From: Novosphingobium sp.
GTDB lineage: Bacteria > Pseudomonadota > Alphaproteobacteria > Sphingomonadales > Sphingomonadaceae
Reading direction: 5' to 3'
Assembly: GCA_004211435.1 (NCBI GenBank)
Contig: SECS01000003.1
Coordinates: 46,088-110,087, forward strand
DNA: 64,000 nt
Of the stretch, positions 1-7,945 are shown in pieces (positions within the stretch are counted from its first letter, which is position 1; each line of letters opens with the position of its first letter). The notes beneath the pieces are model-generated. The model was not told the origin of the DNA. It did not search any database and saw nothing but the letters and a program-made list of their open reading frames with translations. The position numbers and the translations under genes are program-made.

Positions 1-74
1 CCGAGCGCCTGGGTCAGAGCCTCGAGCACGCCTTCGTTCGACGCGATCTTGGGAGCGGAATGCAGTACCGTCAT
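1..74 (-). CDS. nuoC: NADH-quinone oxidoreductase subunit C, N-terminal fragment
   Basis: Only the first 24 or so codons are inside the window; the gene continues past the left edge. The visible peptide begins MTVLHSAPKIAS and reads on without a stop. It starts 10 bases after the nuoB stop on the same strand, which is where nuoC sits in alphaproteobacterial complex I operons. The assignment rests mainly on gene order, because the N-terminus of NuoC is poorly conserved. The product would be part of the peripheral arm of complex I. Confidence 0.75.
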   Translation of the reverse strand, partial: MTVLHSAPKIASNEGVLEALTQAL

Positions 75-84
75 TGCCCTGCCC

Positions 85-648
85 TCACCGCTCTACCGTG
101 CCGACGCGGCGGATCTTCCGCTGCAGCTGCATCACACCATAGAGCAGCGCCTCGGCGGTCGGCGGACAGCCGGGGACATAGATGTCCACGGGCACGATCC
201 GATCGCAGCCGCGCACGACGCTGTAGCTGTAGTGGTAGTAGCCGCCGCCGTTGGCGCAGGAGCCCATCGAGATGACGTACTTCGGGTCCGACATCTGGTC
301 GTAGACCTTGCGCAGCGCCGGAGCCATCTTGTTGCACAGCGTACCGGCGACGATCATCACGTCCGACTGGCGCGGAGAAGCGCGCGGCGCGGCACCGAAG
401 CGCTCCATGTCGTAGCGCGGCATGTTGACGTGGATCATCTCGACCGCGCAGCAGGCGAGGCCGAAGGTCATCCACCACAGCGAGCCCGTGCGGGCCCACT
501 GGAACAGCTCCTCGGTGGTGGTGATCAGGAAGCCCTTGTCGGAAACCTCCTGGTTGAGACCGTTGAAGAACGACTGGTCGGGCGGCGTAATCGCCTGCCC
601 GCCCGAAACGCTAAGCGGATTACCCGCAGTGTCGACGAGCGTGCTCAT
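85..648 (-). CDS. nuoB: NADH-quinone oxidoreductase subunit B
   Basis: This 187-residue protein is the complex I subunit that carries iron-sulfur cluster N2, the last cluster before quinone. The cluster ligands are visible as the tandem Cys66-Cys67 in ACCAVEM, Cys131 in GSCANGG and Cys161 in VPGCPP, all at the expected family spacing. Length is normal. The ATG start overlaps the nuoA stop in an ATGA tetranucleotide, so the two are translationally coupled. A longer open frame upstream was rejected because it runs inside nuoA. It is the second gene of the nuo operon that leaves the window on the left. Confidence 0.97.
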   Translation of the reverse strand: MSTLVDTAGNPLSVSGGQAITPPDQSFFNGLNQEVSDKGFLITTTEELFQWARTGSLWWMTFGLACCAVEMIHVNMPRYDMERFGAAPRASPRQSDVMIVAGTLCNKMAPALRKVYDQMSDPKYVISMGSCANGGGYYHYSYSVVRGCDRIVPVDIYVPGCPPTAEALLYGVMQLQRKIRRVGTVER

Positions 649-1019
649 TCCCAGTCCAGAGCTCCCTTCTTCCATGCATAGGCGAGGCCGATGGCCAGTT
701 CGCCCAGGAAGACCATCATGGTGATCCAGCCGGGCCAGCCGGTCATGTCGAGCGACACGGCCCAGGGGAACAGAAACGCCGCTTCGAGATCGAAGATGAT
801 GAACAGGATCGCGACGAGGTAGAAGCGCACGTCGAACTGGCTGCGCGGGTCTTCGAAAGCGGGGAAACCGCACTCGTACTCGCTCAGCTTCTCGGCGTTC
901 GGGTTATGCGCGCCAGTCAGACGGGCGACGCCCATCGGCAGGAAGACAAAGGCCGAAGACAGCCCCAGCGCGATGATCAGGAAGATCAGGATCGGCAGAT
1001 ATTGGGATAGATCGACCAC
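645..1019 (-). CDS. nuoA: NADH-quinone oxidoreductase subunit A
   Basis: A 124-residue membrane subunit of complex I with three predicted transmembrane helices at about residues 8-30, 64-86 and 94-116. The conserved loop [20 protein letters not shown], containing the family cysteine, lies between helices 1 and 2. The start codon is GTG with only a weak purine stretch upstream. It is the first gene of the nuo operon; the 239 bases upstream separate it from the divergent thiolase gene and must hold promoters for both directions, though I recognise no clear -35/-10 pair. Confidence 0.97.
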   Translation of the reverse strand: MVDLSQYLPILIFLIIALGLSSAFVFLPMGVARLTGAHNPNAEKLSEYECGFPAFEDPRSQFDVRFYLVAILFIIFDLEAAFLFPWAVSLDMTGWPGWITMMVFLGELAIGLAYAWKKGALDWE

Positions 1020-1258
1020 GTTCTGACTCGGTTAAGGAGTTGAATGAAGCGCGCCCTAGTCCCCCGCTCGGCGAGGCGCAAGGGTAGGATGCTTGCTGCG
1101 AACGGCTCTCAAGTTGCAATCTGAAACTTAATAGGCATATGCGAAGATGACGCTTTCCGCCCAAGCGACGGATTGCCATTACCGCAGTGCAACATTATGC
1201 GACCGGGCAGAATTGTCCAACGCCATTCGATTAGGCCCCTAAGAGAGAGAACGCCGCC

Positions 1259-2452
1259 ATGGCCCAGATTTCCGCCTCAGATCCGATCGTCGTCCTGTCC
1301 TACGCCCGTACGCCCATGGGCGGCCTGGCGGGTGCCTTCGCCGACGTCTCGGCGACCGACCTCGGCGCCACTGCGGTCAAGGCCGCGATCGAGCGCGCCG
1401 GTGTCGACGGCGCCGACGTCGAGCGGATCTACATGGGCTGCGTGCTGCCCGCGGGCCTCGGCCAGTCGCCCGCCCGCCAGGTCGCGCTCAAGGCCGGCCT
1501 GCCGCTCTCGGTCGAGGCGAGCACGGTCAACAAGGTCTGCGGCTCGGGCATGCAGACGGTGATCATGGGTGCCGAAGCCCTCGCCTCGGGCACGATCGAC
1601 CTACTCGTCGCCGGCGGCATGGAATCGATGACCAACGCGCCCTACCTGCTCAAGAAGCACCGCGGCGGCGCGCGCGCCGGTCACGACACCGCCTATGACC
1701 ACATGTTCCTCGACGGTCTCGAAGACGCCTACGAGGGCGGCTCGATGGGCTCCTATGCCCAGGCCGTCGCCGACGAGTACCAGCTGACCCGCGAGGCCCA
1801 GGACGCCTATTCGATCGAGTCGCTGCGTCGCGCCCAGGAAGCCATCTCGACCGGCGCCTTCGCCAGCGAGATCGTCCCCGTGACGGTCAAGACCCGCGGC
1901 GGCGACGTCGTGGTCGACACCGACGAGCAGCCCGGCAAGGGCAAGCCCGAGAAGATCCCGACCCTGAAGCCCGCCTTCGCCAAGGACGGCACGATCACCG
2001 CCGCGACCTCGAGCTCGATCTCGGACGGCGCCGCCGCCGTGGTGCTGACGCGCGAGAGCGTCGCCAAGGCCAAGGGCCTGACGCCGGTGGCCAAGGTCGT
2101 CGCGGTCTCGGCCCACGCGCACGAGCCGCAGCGTTTCCCGACCACGCCGATCAAGGCGATCCCGAAGGTTCTGGAACAGGCCGGCTGGCAGCTCTCGGAC
2201 GTCGATCTGTTCGAGATCAACGAAGCCTTCGCCTGCGTCGCCATGTTCGCGATGCACGACCTCGGCATCCCGCACGAGAAGATCAACGTGCACGGCGGCG
2301 CCACAGCGCTCGGCCACCCGATCGGTGCCTCGGGCACGCGCATCATCACCACCCTGATCGGCGCACTCAAGCACAAGGGCCTCAAGCGCGGCGTCGCGAC
2401 GCTGTGCATCGGCGGCGGCGAAGCCACCGCGGTGGCGGTCGAGCTGGTTTGA
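1259..2452 (+). CDS. Acetyl-CoA C-acetyltransferase (thiolase)
   Basis: A 397-residue thiolase that condenses two acetyl-CoA or cleaves acetoacetyl-CoA in the cytoplasm. The acyl-accepting Cys94 is in NKVCGSGMQT, the catalytic His353 in GHPIGASG and the second cysteine Cys383 in CIGGGEA; the NEAFA motif is also present. The usual TAGNASGINDGAA loop reads TAATSSSISDGAAA here, a modest departure near the substrate pocket. Start is ATG behind a GAGAGAA ribosome site. It stands alone: no reductase or PHB synthase neighbours, so a role in PHB synthesis, ketone-body use or beta-oxidation cannot be separated. It is followed by a palindromic repeat. Confidence 0.93.
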   Translation: MAQISASDPIVVLSYARTPMGGLAGAFADVSATDLGATAVKAAIERAGVDGADVERIYMGCVLPAGLGQSPARQVALKAGLPLSVEASTVNKVCGSGMQTVIMGAEALASGTIDLLVAGGMESMTNAPYLLKKHRGGARAGHDTAYDHMFLDGLEDAYEGGSMGSYAQAVADEYQLTREAQDAYSIESLRRAQEAISTGAFASEIVPVTVKTRGGDVVVDTDEQPGKGKPEKIPTLKPAFAKDGTITAATSSSISDGAAAVVLTRESVAKAKGLTPVAKVVAVSAHAHEPQRFPTTPIKAIPKVLEQAGWQLSDVDLFEINEAFACVAMFAMHDLGIPHEKINVHGGATALGHPIGASGTRIITTLIGALKHKGLKRGVATLCIGGGEATAVAVELV

Positions 2453-2465
2453 TTTGATTTAGTAG

Positions 2466-2543
2466 CGTCGTCCCCGTGAAAGCGGGGATCGCTGGCCACG
2501 GAGTTCGAACGGCCAACGATCCCGGATCAAGTCCGGGACGACG
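2466..2543. repeat. REP-like palindromic element, 78 bp
   Basis: The ends are perfect 9-bp inverted repeats, CGTCGTCCC and GGGACGACG. Inside are a small hairpin (CCCC GTGAAAGC GGGG), a central arm with TGGCC/GGCCA around GTTCGAAC, and a third hairpin (CCCGG ATCAAGT CCGGG). The composite of several hairpins matches REP/BIME-type intergenic repeats common in sphingomonads. It lies between convergent genes and may serve as a bidirectional transcription end. Confidence 0.8.
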
Positions 2544-2555
2544 CCTTCGCTTAAC

Positions 2556-3032
2556 TTACGGCTCGCCCGTACCCCAAAGCCGCTCCTGCTGTACGAAGCC
2601 CGCATGACCGGTATCGACCTCGAGCCGGCACCAGCCCTCCTCGCAATCGCCGAGCCGGCCGCTGACGCCGGGTTCGACCTGCCACAGCAGCTTGGCATCG
2701 CTCGCCGCCTTCTCGCGCATTTCGGCCATGCCCTTGCCCTTCACGATCGCACCGCGATCGCGCTTGAGGAAGCGCGCGAGCATCCAGCCGCGCGCGCCGT
2801 CGGGATCCTGGACCAGCCGCCAGCCCTCCATGCGCCGCAGCACCTTCATCGGCAGGCCGGGACGGTGATAGACCCAGGCGATGCGATAGGTCTCGGCCGG
2901 GCCGACGCGCAGGTTCACCTCGCTCGCGCGCAGCGAGGCCCAGTAGGGCACCTCCTCGTCATCGGCGGCCAGCGCCGGAGTCGCAACGGAAAGGAGTGCC
3001 AGGGCAGCGAAGGACCGGAAGATCGAAGACAT
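2556..3032 (-). CDS. Exported SH3-like (SH3b) domain protein
   Basis: A 158-residue protein with a Sec signal peptide (residues 1-22, ending ATPALAA). Two SH3b-type segments follow, the first around VNLRVGPAETYRIAWVY and a second weaker one around DAKLLWQVEPGVSGRL. Two cysteines in GDCEEGWCRL could form a disulfide in the periplasm. Proteins of this layout are annotated as SH3 domain-containing in alphaproteobacteria and probably bind cell-wall or protein ligands, but the function is not established. Start chosen at MSSIFRS, where the signal peptide begins, rather than nine codons upstream. Convergent with thiolase. Confidence 0.85.
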   Translation of the reverse strand: MSSIFRSFAALALLSVATPALAADDEEVPYWASLRASEVNLRVGPAETYRIAWVYHRPGLPMKVLRRMEGWRLVQDPDGARGWMLARFLKRDRGAIVKGKGMAEMREKAASDAKLLWQVEPGVSGRLGDCEEGWCRLEVDTGHAGFVQQERLWGTGEP

Positions 3033-3142
3033 AGGACGCCCCTTAGACCCGGCAGACACAACGCTTCAAGGGCACTCCTGATCCCCGAGAACAGCCACCG
3101 CGCTTGACCTCGCCAGCCAGTCCGGCACATTGCGCGAACACC

Positions 3143-4162
3143 ATGACCGTCGTCACCGAAACACCGCTCGCCCAACGCGTCGCCGGCAGGCCACGCGTCA
3201 TCGTCACGCGCCGCCTCCTGCCCGAGACCGAGGCGCGCATGGATGAGCTGTTCGACGTCACCCACAACTTCGACGACGTGCCGATGAGCCGCGACGCGCT
3301 GGTCGCCGCCATGCGCGAATGCGACGTCCTCGTGCCCACGGTCACCGACCGTATCGACGGCGCGATGATCGCCGAGGCCGGCGATCGCCTGGGCCTGTTC
3401 GCCAATTTCGGCGCGGGAGTCGATCACATCGATCTCGCCGCCGCCCGCGCGCGCCGGATCGTCGTCACCAACACCCCGTCGGTCTTCACCGACGATACGG
3501 CCGACATGGCCATGGCGCTGATCATCAGCGTGCCGCGCCGTTTTCCCGAGGGATCGCGGATGCTGCTCGACGGCAAGTGGACCGGCTGGGGTCCCTCGAA
3601 CTTCCTCGGCTCAAGCCTGGGCGGCAAGCGCCTGGCCATCATCGGCATGGGACGCATCGGCCAGGCCGTAGCCCACCGTGCGCGCGGCTTCGGGCTCGAG
3701 GTGGTCTACCACAACCGCCACCGCCTGCCGCCGGCGATCGAGAACATGCTCGGCGCGCGCTATGAGCCCGATCTCGACCGGCTGATCGCCGATGCCGACA
3801 TCCTGACTCTGCACTGCCCGGCCAGCACCGACGCGCACCATCTGCTCGACGCCAAGCGCATAGCCCTGATGAAGTCCAGCGCCTGCGTGATCAACACCGC
3901 GCGCGGCGACATCATCGACGAGGAAGCGCTGATAGAGGCGCTCCAGAACGGCCGCATCGCCGGCGCTGGCCTCGACGTCTACGCGCGCGAGCCCACGGTC
4001 GATCCGCGGTTGCTCGCCCTGCCCAACGTCGTGCTGATGCCGCACCTCGGCAGCGCCACGGTCGAGGGCCGCGGCGCCGCGGGCCTGCGCCTGATCGCCA
4101 ACATCCGCTTCTGGATCGACGGCCACCGTCCGCCCGATCAGGTGCTCGAGGGCTGGGCGTAA
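3143..4162 (+). CDS. D-isomer-specific 2-hydroxyacid dehydrogenase (glyoxylate/hydroxypyruvate reductase type)
   Basis: A 339-residue NAD(P)-dependent dehydrogenase interconverting 2-oxo and D-2-hydroxy acids. The Rossmann motif GMGRIG is at residues 168-173; catalytic Arg254 (NTARGD), Glu283 (AREP) and His301 (MPHLGSAT) are all present with family spacing. The substrate-loop signature NFGAGVDHID near residue 88 fits the glyoxylate/hydroxypyruvate reductase (GyaR-like) branch. The ATG start at MTVVTET was preferred to an upstream TTG. Divergent from the SH3-like gene; no metabolic neighbour clarifies the substrate. Confidence 0.92.
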   Translation: MTVVTETPLAQRVAGRPRVIVTRRLLPETEARMDELFDVTHNFDDVPMSRDALVAAMRECDVLVPTVTDRIDGAMIAEAGDRLGLFANFGAGVDHIDLAAARARRIVVTNTPSVFTDDTADMAMALIISVPRRFPEGSRMLLDGKWTGWGPSNFLGSSLGGKRLAIIGMGRIGQAVAHRARGFGLEVVYHNRHRLPPAIENMLGARYEPDLDRLIADADILTLHCPASTDAHHLLDAKRIALMKSSACVINTARGDIIDEEALIEALQNGRIAGAGLDVYAREPTVDPRLLALPNVVLMPHLGSATVEGRGAAGLRLIANIRFWIDGHRPPDQVLEGWA

Positions 4163-4171
4163 AATCGGACA

Positions 4172-4304
4172 GATCCTCCTCCACCGGGGAGGTGGCAGCC
4201 CGCAGGGCTGACGGAGGGCGTGCAGCCGAACGCGAACGCGCCTGTGCTTCACCCCCTCCACCACCCGCTGCACGGGCGGTCCCCCTCCCCCGATGGGGAG
4301 GATC
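4172..4304. repeat. Intergenic palindromic repeat, family A, copy 1 (133 bp)
   Basis: Ends are 8-bp inverted repeats GATCCTCC and GGAGGATC. Internal words GGGGAGGTGGCAG, GGGCTGACGGAGGG, CCCTCCACCAC and GGTCCCCCTCCCC recur in the same order in the copy at 29874-30000. Long self-complementary arms would fold into one extended stem. It occupies most of the gap between the dehydrogenase and amtB. Confidence 0.85.
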
Positions 4305-4426
4305 GGATTGTTGAAAGCCCCGCCGCTGCGCCTTGTTTGTTAACGCGATAATGTTCTAGACGCCCCCTCGGAGGATACGCGGTTCCGGTTACGACGCAGG
4401 AGCCGCGAAGCAGGGGGTTGCTTGAA

Positions 4427-5725
4427 ATGCGGAAACACTTCGCGCTGTCGGTCGCTGCCTTGGCGGCTACCACGCCCACCCTGGCGCTCGCCCAGGACGT
4501 GGCGACGCCCGATAGCGGCGACACCGCCTGGATTCTCACCTCGTCCGCGCTCGTCCTGCTGATGACCCTGCCCGGCCTCGGCCTCTTCTACGGCGGACTG
4601 GTGCGCGCCAAGAACTTCCTCGCCGTGCTGATCCAGTGTGGCGCGATCGCCGCGATCGCATCGCTGCTGTGGATCGTCGTCGGCTATACCCTCGCCTTCG
4701 GCGAAGTGACCAGTGGCTGGCTCGGCTCGGGCAATGCCTGGATGCTGATCGATCTCGGCCAGGTTCGCGCGAACACGACGATCCCCGAGAGCACCTTCGC
4801 GATGTTCCAGCTGTGCTTTGCCGCGATCACCCCCGCGCTGATGGCGGGCGCCTGGGTCGATCGCGCGCGCTTCGGCTGGGTCGTCGGTTTCTGCGCACTG
4901 TGGAGCCTCGTGGTCTATGCGCCGGCGGCGCACTGGATCTGGGGCGGCGGCTGGCTGGCTTCGGGCCTGGGCACACTCGATTTTGCCGGCGGCATTGTCG
5001 TCCACACCACGGCCGGCGTCTCGGCACTGATCGCTGCTCTGCTGCTCGGCAAGCGCCAGGGCTTCCCCAAAACCTTGATGCTGCCGCACAGCCCCGCACT
5101 CACGATGGCCGGCGCCGGCCTGCTCTGGGTCGGCTGGTTCGGTTTCAACGGCGGCTCGGCGCTTACCGCTGGTGAAGGTGCTGCCAGCGCGATCATCGCC
5201 ACCCACGCTGCGGCCTGCACCGCGGCCCTCGCCTGGCTCGCCATCGAGCGCGTCAGCGTCGGCAAGCCCACCACGGTCGGCTTCGCCACCGGCGCAATTG
5301 CCGGCCTCGCCACGGTGACCCCGGCCGCGGGCTATATCTCCCCCGGTGCCGCGATCGTCTTCGGCATCGTCGCTAGCTGCGTCTGCTATCCGATGATCCA
5401 GGTCATCAAGCACAAGCTCAAGATCGACGATTCGCTCGACGTCTTCGCGGTCCATGGCGTCGGCGGCATCGTCGGGTCGATCCTGCTGGCGGTGTTCATC
5501 TCGCAGGACTTGGGCGGCGTCGGCTATGCCGAGGGCATGTCCATGGGCAGCCAACTCGTCGCCCAGCTGGCCGGCGTCGGCGTTGTCGCACTGTGGTCCG
5601 CGATCGTCTCGGCGATCCTTGCGGTCATGGTCTCGATCGTCCTGCCGATGCGCGTGACCGACGAAGAGGAATACGAAGGCCTCGACATCACCAGCCACGG
5701 CGAGCGCGCCTACGAATTCGACTGA
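4427..5725 (+). CDS. amtB: Ammonium transporter
   Basis: A 432-residue Amt/Rh family channel in the inner membrane that imports ammonium. An N-terminal signal peptide (to about residue 22, LALAQ) is followed by about eleven transmembrane helices. Family hallmarks are GLFYGGLVRAKN near residue 55, the AHWIWGGGWL stretch carrying the first pore histidine, and FAVHGVGGIVG with the second. The ATG start sits 9 bases after a GGGGG run; a TTG three codons upstream is less likely. Most alphaproteobacteria pair amtB with the PII gene glnK, but neither side has one here, so its PII partner must be encoded elsewhere. Confidence 0.96.
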   Translation: MRKHFALSVAALAATTPTLALAQDVATPDSGDTAWILTSSALVLLMTLPGLGLFYGGLVRAKNFLAVLIQCGAIAAIASLLWIVVGYTLAFGEVTSGWLGSGNAWMLIDLGQVRANTTIPESTFAMFQLCFAAITPALMAGAWVDRARFGWVVGFCALWSLVVYAPAAHWIWGGGWLASGLGTLDFAGGIVVHTTAGVSALIAALLLGKRQGFPKTLMLPHSPALTMAGAGLLWVGWFGFNGGSALTAGEGAASAIIATHAAACTAALAWLAIERVSVGKPTTVGFATGAIAGLATVTPAAGYISPGAAIVFGIVASCVCYPMIQVIKHKLKIDDSLDVFAVHGVGGIVGSILLAVFISQDLGGVGYAEGMSMGSQLVAQLAGVGVVALWSAIVSAILAVMVSIVLPMRVTDEEEYEGLDITSHGERAYEFD

Positions 5726-5807
5726 TCGCGCCCAGCGTTCCAGACTCCCAGGCTTGCCACCGCGCGCACCGTCATGCGACGCGGTGGCTAACCCCGGGAG
5801 AGGAACG

Positions 5808-6782
5808 ATGGCGCTGACCAGCGAAGTGGCCGACCACTTCAACCTCAAGAAGGACGACGATCTCTACTGGAGCGAAAGCTCGTGGTTCTCGTGGGCGATC
5901 CCCGAGCGCAAGATCAACGGCTTCTTCTACAACCACTTCCGCCCCAACATGAACTGCATGCTGGCTGGCCCGGCGATGTGGGACGCGAGCACGCCACACG
6001 CCTGGGACTTCCCTTTCTTCGACTGGCAGGCGATGCGGCCGCTGCCCCAGGGACGGTTTGGGATCGACTACGACAAGTACGATTTCATGACCGACTTCTC
6101 GTTCGGCATCCGGATGCTCGAACCGCTGAAGCGCTATCAGCTGCTATACGATGCCAACGGCTTCACGCTCGATCTCGTGTTCGAGGCCGTCGCCGAACCG
6201 CACGCGATCGGCAGCCGCGAGGACCACGGCTTCGACGGCGCCTACAAGCTCCATTTCGAGCAGCCCGGACGGATCAAAGGCAAAGTCGTGCTCGAAGGCG
6301 AGACCTATGCGGTCGACACCTTCTCGATCCGCGACGGTTCGCACGGCCGCCGCAACCTCGAGAAGTGCACGCCTGGCGGCTACCTGTGGTCGACCGCCGA
6401 CGCGCAGACCGGCTTTCACATGATGGCGGTCGACGCCAACCAGAGCCGCGATACGGTCTCGGTCGGCGGCTATCTGATGCGCGACGGCGTGGTCTCGTCG
6501 CTGGCCGAAGGCACGCGCCGCGTGCTCGAACGCGAAGGGCCGCGCGTGACAGCGGTCGAGGTGATCGCCAGGGACCAGCTCGGGCGCGAGCTTCACGCCA
6601 TGGGCCGTTCGGTCTGCCATGCCGAGGTGGTTCTGTTCCCCGACCGCGGCATGTGGTGGCAGCAATATGCCTGGGACTACGATGGCCACACGGGAGCGGT
6701 GGGCGAAGACCAGGAATACTACGGCCTCCAGGACTATCGCCTCTGGCACCGCGCCGGGCCCGAGGCCTGGGCGAAACGGTGA
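5808..6782 (+). CDS. Uncharacterised AttH/CrtC-like (lipocalin-fold-like) protein
   Basis: A 324-residue cytoplasmic protein with no signal peptide, rich in aromatic residues and beta-strand. The DGSHGRRNLE stretch resembles the D-x-S-x-G-x-R signature seen in AttH/hydroxyneurosporene-hydratase-like two-lipocalin-domain proteins, and the fold assignment rests on that resemblance. Related proteins occur in sphingomonads near genes for lipid, steroid or terpenoid metabolism. The start follows a GGGAGAGG ribosome site. Its stop overlaps the GTG of the following kinase gene, so the two proteins are made together and probably share a substrate, which I cannot name. Confidence 0.75.
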   Translation: MALTSEVADHFNLKKDDDLYWSESSWFSWAIPERKINGFFYNHFRPNMNCMLAGPAMWDASTPHAWDFPFFDWQAMRPLPQGRFGIDYDKYDFMTDFSFGIRMLEPLKRYQLLYDANGFTLDLVFEAVAEPHAIGSREDHGFDGAYKLHFEQPGRIKGKVVLEGETYAVDTFSIRDGSHGRRNLEKCTPGGYLWSTADAQTGFHMMAVDANQSRDTVSVGGYLMRDGVVSSLAEGTRRVLEREGPRVTAVEVIARDQLGRELHAMGRSVCHAEVVLFPDRGMWWQQYAWDYDGHTGAVGEDQEYYGLQDYRLWHRAGPEAWAKR

Positions 6783-7432
6783 CGAAACTCGTCATCGTCA
6801 CCGGTACGACGGGCAGCGGCAAGACGACGACCTGCAAGGAATTCGTCGCGCAGGCCGACGACCTCTGGCTTCACTTCGGCGTCGACACGATGCTGGGCAC
6901 ACTCGTGCCGCGCAAGTTCGTCGATGGCGGCGCACGCAGCGGCGAGAGCCTGCACATGGCGCCCGACGATCCGGCCGATCCCGAGGGCCCGGCGCACATG
7001 GACTTCGGCCGTCAGGGCGGCCGGCTGATCGACACCTACCATCGCATGGTGCGCGCCGCGGTGGAGAACGGCGAGCGCGTGATCCTCGATCACGTCGCCA
7101 CGACCGATCCGCCGATCCTGCCCAATCTGGTCGCGCATTTCCGCGACCTGCCGAGCCTGTTCGTCGCGCTCAAGCCGCCGCAGGACATTCTCGGCACACG
7201 GATCGCGGGCCGCATCGCCGAGGTCGAGAAGGTGCTCGGACCGGAACAGGCCGCGCGCAACAACGAGGGTACGCGCCGCGCCTCGGCCTTCGTCGCGCGC
7301 GAGATATTCCGCCACGACTGCTTCGACATGGTGCTCGACACGGGCGCGCTGTCACCGGCCGAAGTGGCGCGCGCGATCCTCGATCGCGTCGAGAACGGTC
7401 CGCCGGGCGATGCGCTGGCGCGGCTGGCCTGA
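6779..7432 (+). CDS. P-loop kinase of the chloramphenicol-phosphotransferase-like type
   Basis: A 217-residue P-loop protein. The Walker A motif GTTGSGKT is at residues 9-16, and an acidic strand VILDHV follows around residue 102, as in Cpt-like small-molecule kinases and AAA_33-type kinases. The GTG start is inside the GTGA overlap with the AttH-like gene. The true substrate is unknown. It could phosphorylate a hydroxylated product of the upstream protein; an antibiotic-resistance role is not implied by the family name. No lid-type adenylate kinase signature was seen. Confidence 0.8.
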   Translation: MTKLVIVTGTTGSGKTTTCKEFVAQADDLWLHFGVDTMLGTLVPRKFVDGGARSGESLHMAPDDPADPEGPAHMDFGRQGGRLIDTYHRMVRAAVENGERVILDHVATTDPPILPNLVAHFRDLPSLFVALKPPQDILGTRIAGRIAEVEKVLGPEQAARNNEGTRRASAFVAREIFRHDCFDMVLDTGALSPAEVARAILDRVENGPPGDALARLA

Positions 7433-7440
7433 CTTCAGAA

Positions 7441-7878
7441 TCAGGCCGTCAGCCAGCCCCGCTTCGCCGCCAGGTTCGTGAACCAGATCGAGAAGACGCC
7501 GACCGCGGCGATGAACAGCGGGAACGGCAGCACCTGTGCGGCGCCCTTGTGGGCGATCAGGTCGGTCGCCGCGAAGGCATAGCCGAACATCACGACGACC
7601 GCGACGAGCGATATCCAGAACAGCGTCGCTGCCAGCCGTCTGCGCAGCAGCAGGGCCAGGCCACCGAGCAGGCCGCCGAAGGTCGCGACGGCGTAGACCC
7701 AATTGTACCAGACCGGCAGCGCCGCGTAGTAATTGCGCGACCACTCGTCGACCGGCCCCATAGCCTCGGCACCGAGCCTGATCTGCATAACGCAGGCCAC
7801 GCAGCCCATCGCTTCCCACAGCACCAGCACGATCGTCACGATCCAGAACCAAACTGGTAATTTGGCCGAACCCGTCAT
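7441..7878 (-). CDS. Small four-helix inner-membrane protein
   Basis: A 145-residue protein with four predicted transmembrane helices at about 9-30, 55-77, 83-105 and 112-133 and short loops. The N-terminus is MTGSAKLPVWFWIV. I do not recognise a catalytic motif; homologous small proteins are often labelled sugar transporter in sphingomonad genomes without evidence. It is convergent with the kinase gene (8 bases between stops) and lies downstream of recG on the same strand with a 67-base gap, so co-transcription with recG is possible. Confidence 0.8.
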   Translation of the reverse strand: MTGSAKLPVWFWIVTIVLVLWEAMGCVACVMQIRLGAEAMGPVDEWSRNYYAALPVWYNWVYAVATFGGLLGGLALLLRRRLAATLFWISLVAVVVMFGYAFAATDLIAHKGAAQVLPFPLFIAAVGVFSIWFTNLAAKRGWLTA

Positions 7879-7945
7879 TGCGCCCTCCCCCGATTGCGAA
7901 CGCCCCGAACCTGCGCCCCCGGCCTGGCGAGCGCAAGCCCGCCGC

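Noticed and set aside
4340..5848. 502-codon minus-strand frame opposite amtB
   Set aside because: Low-complexity Asp/Arg/Gly-rich translation, fully antisense to a well-conserved gene.
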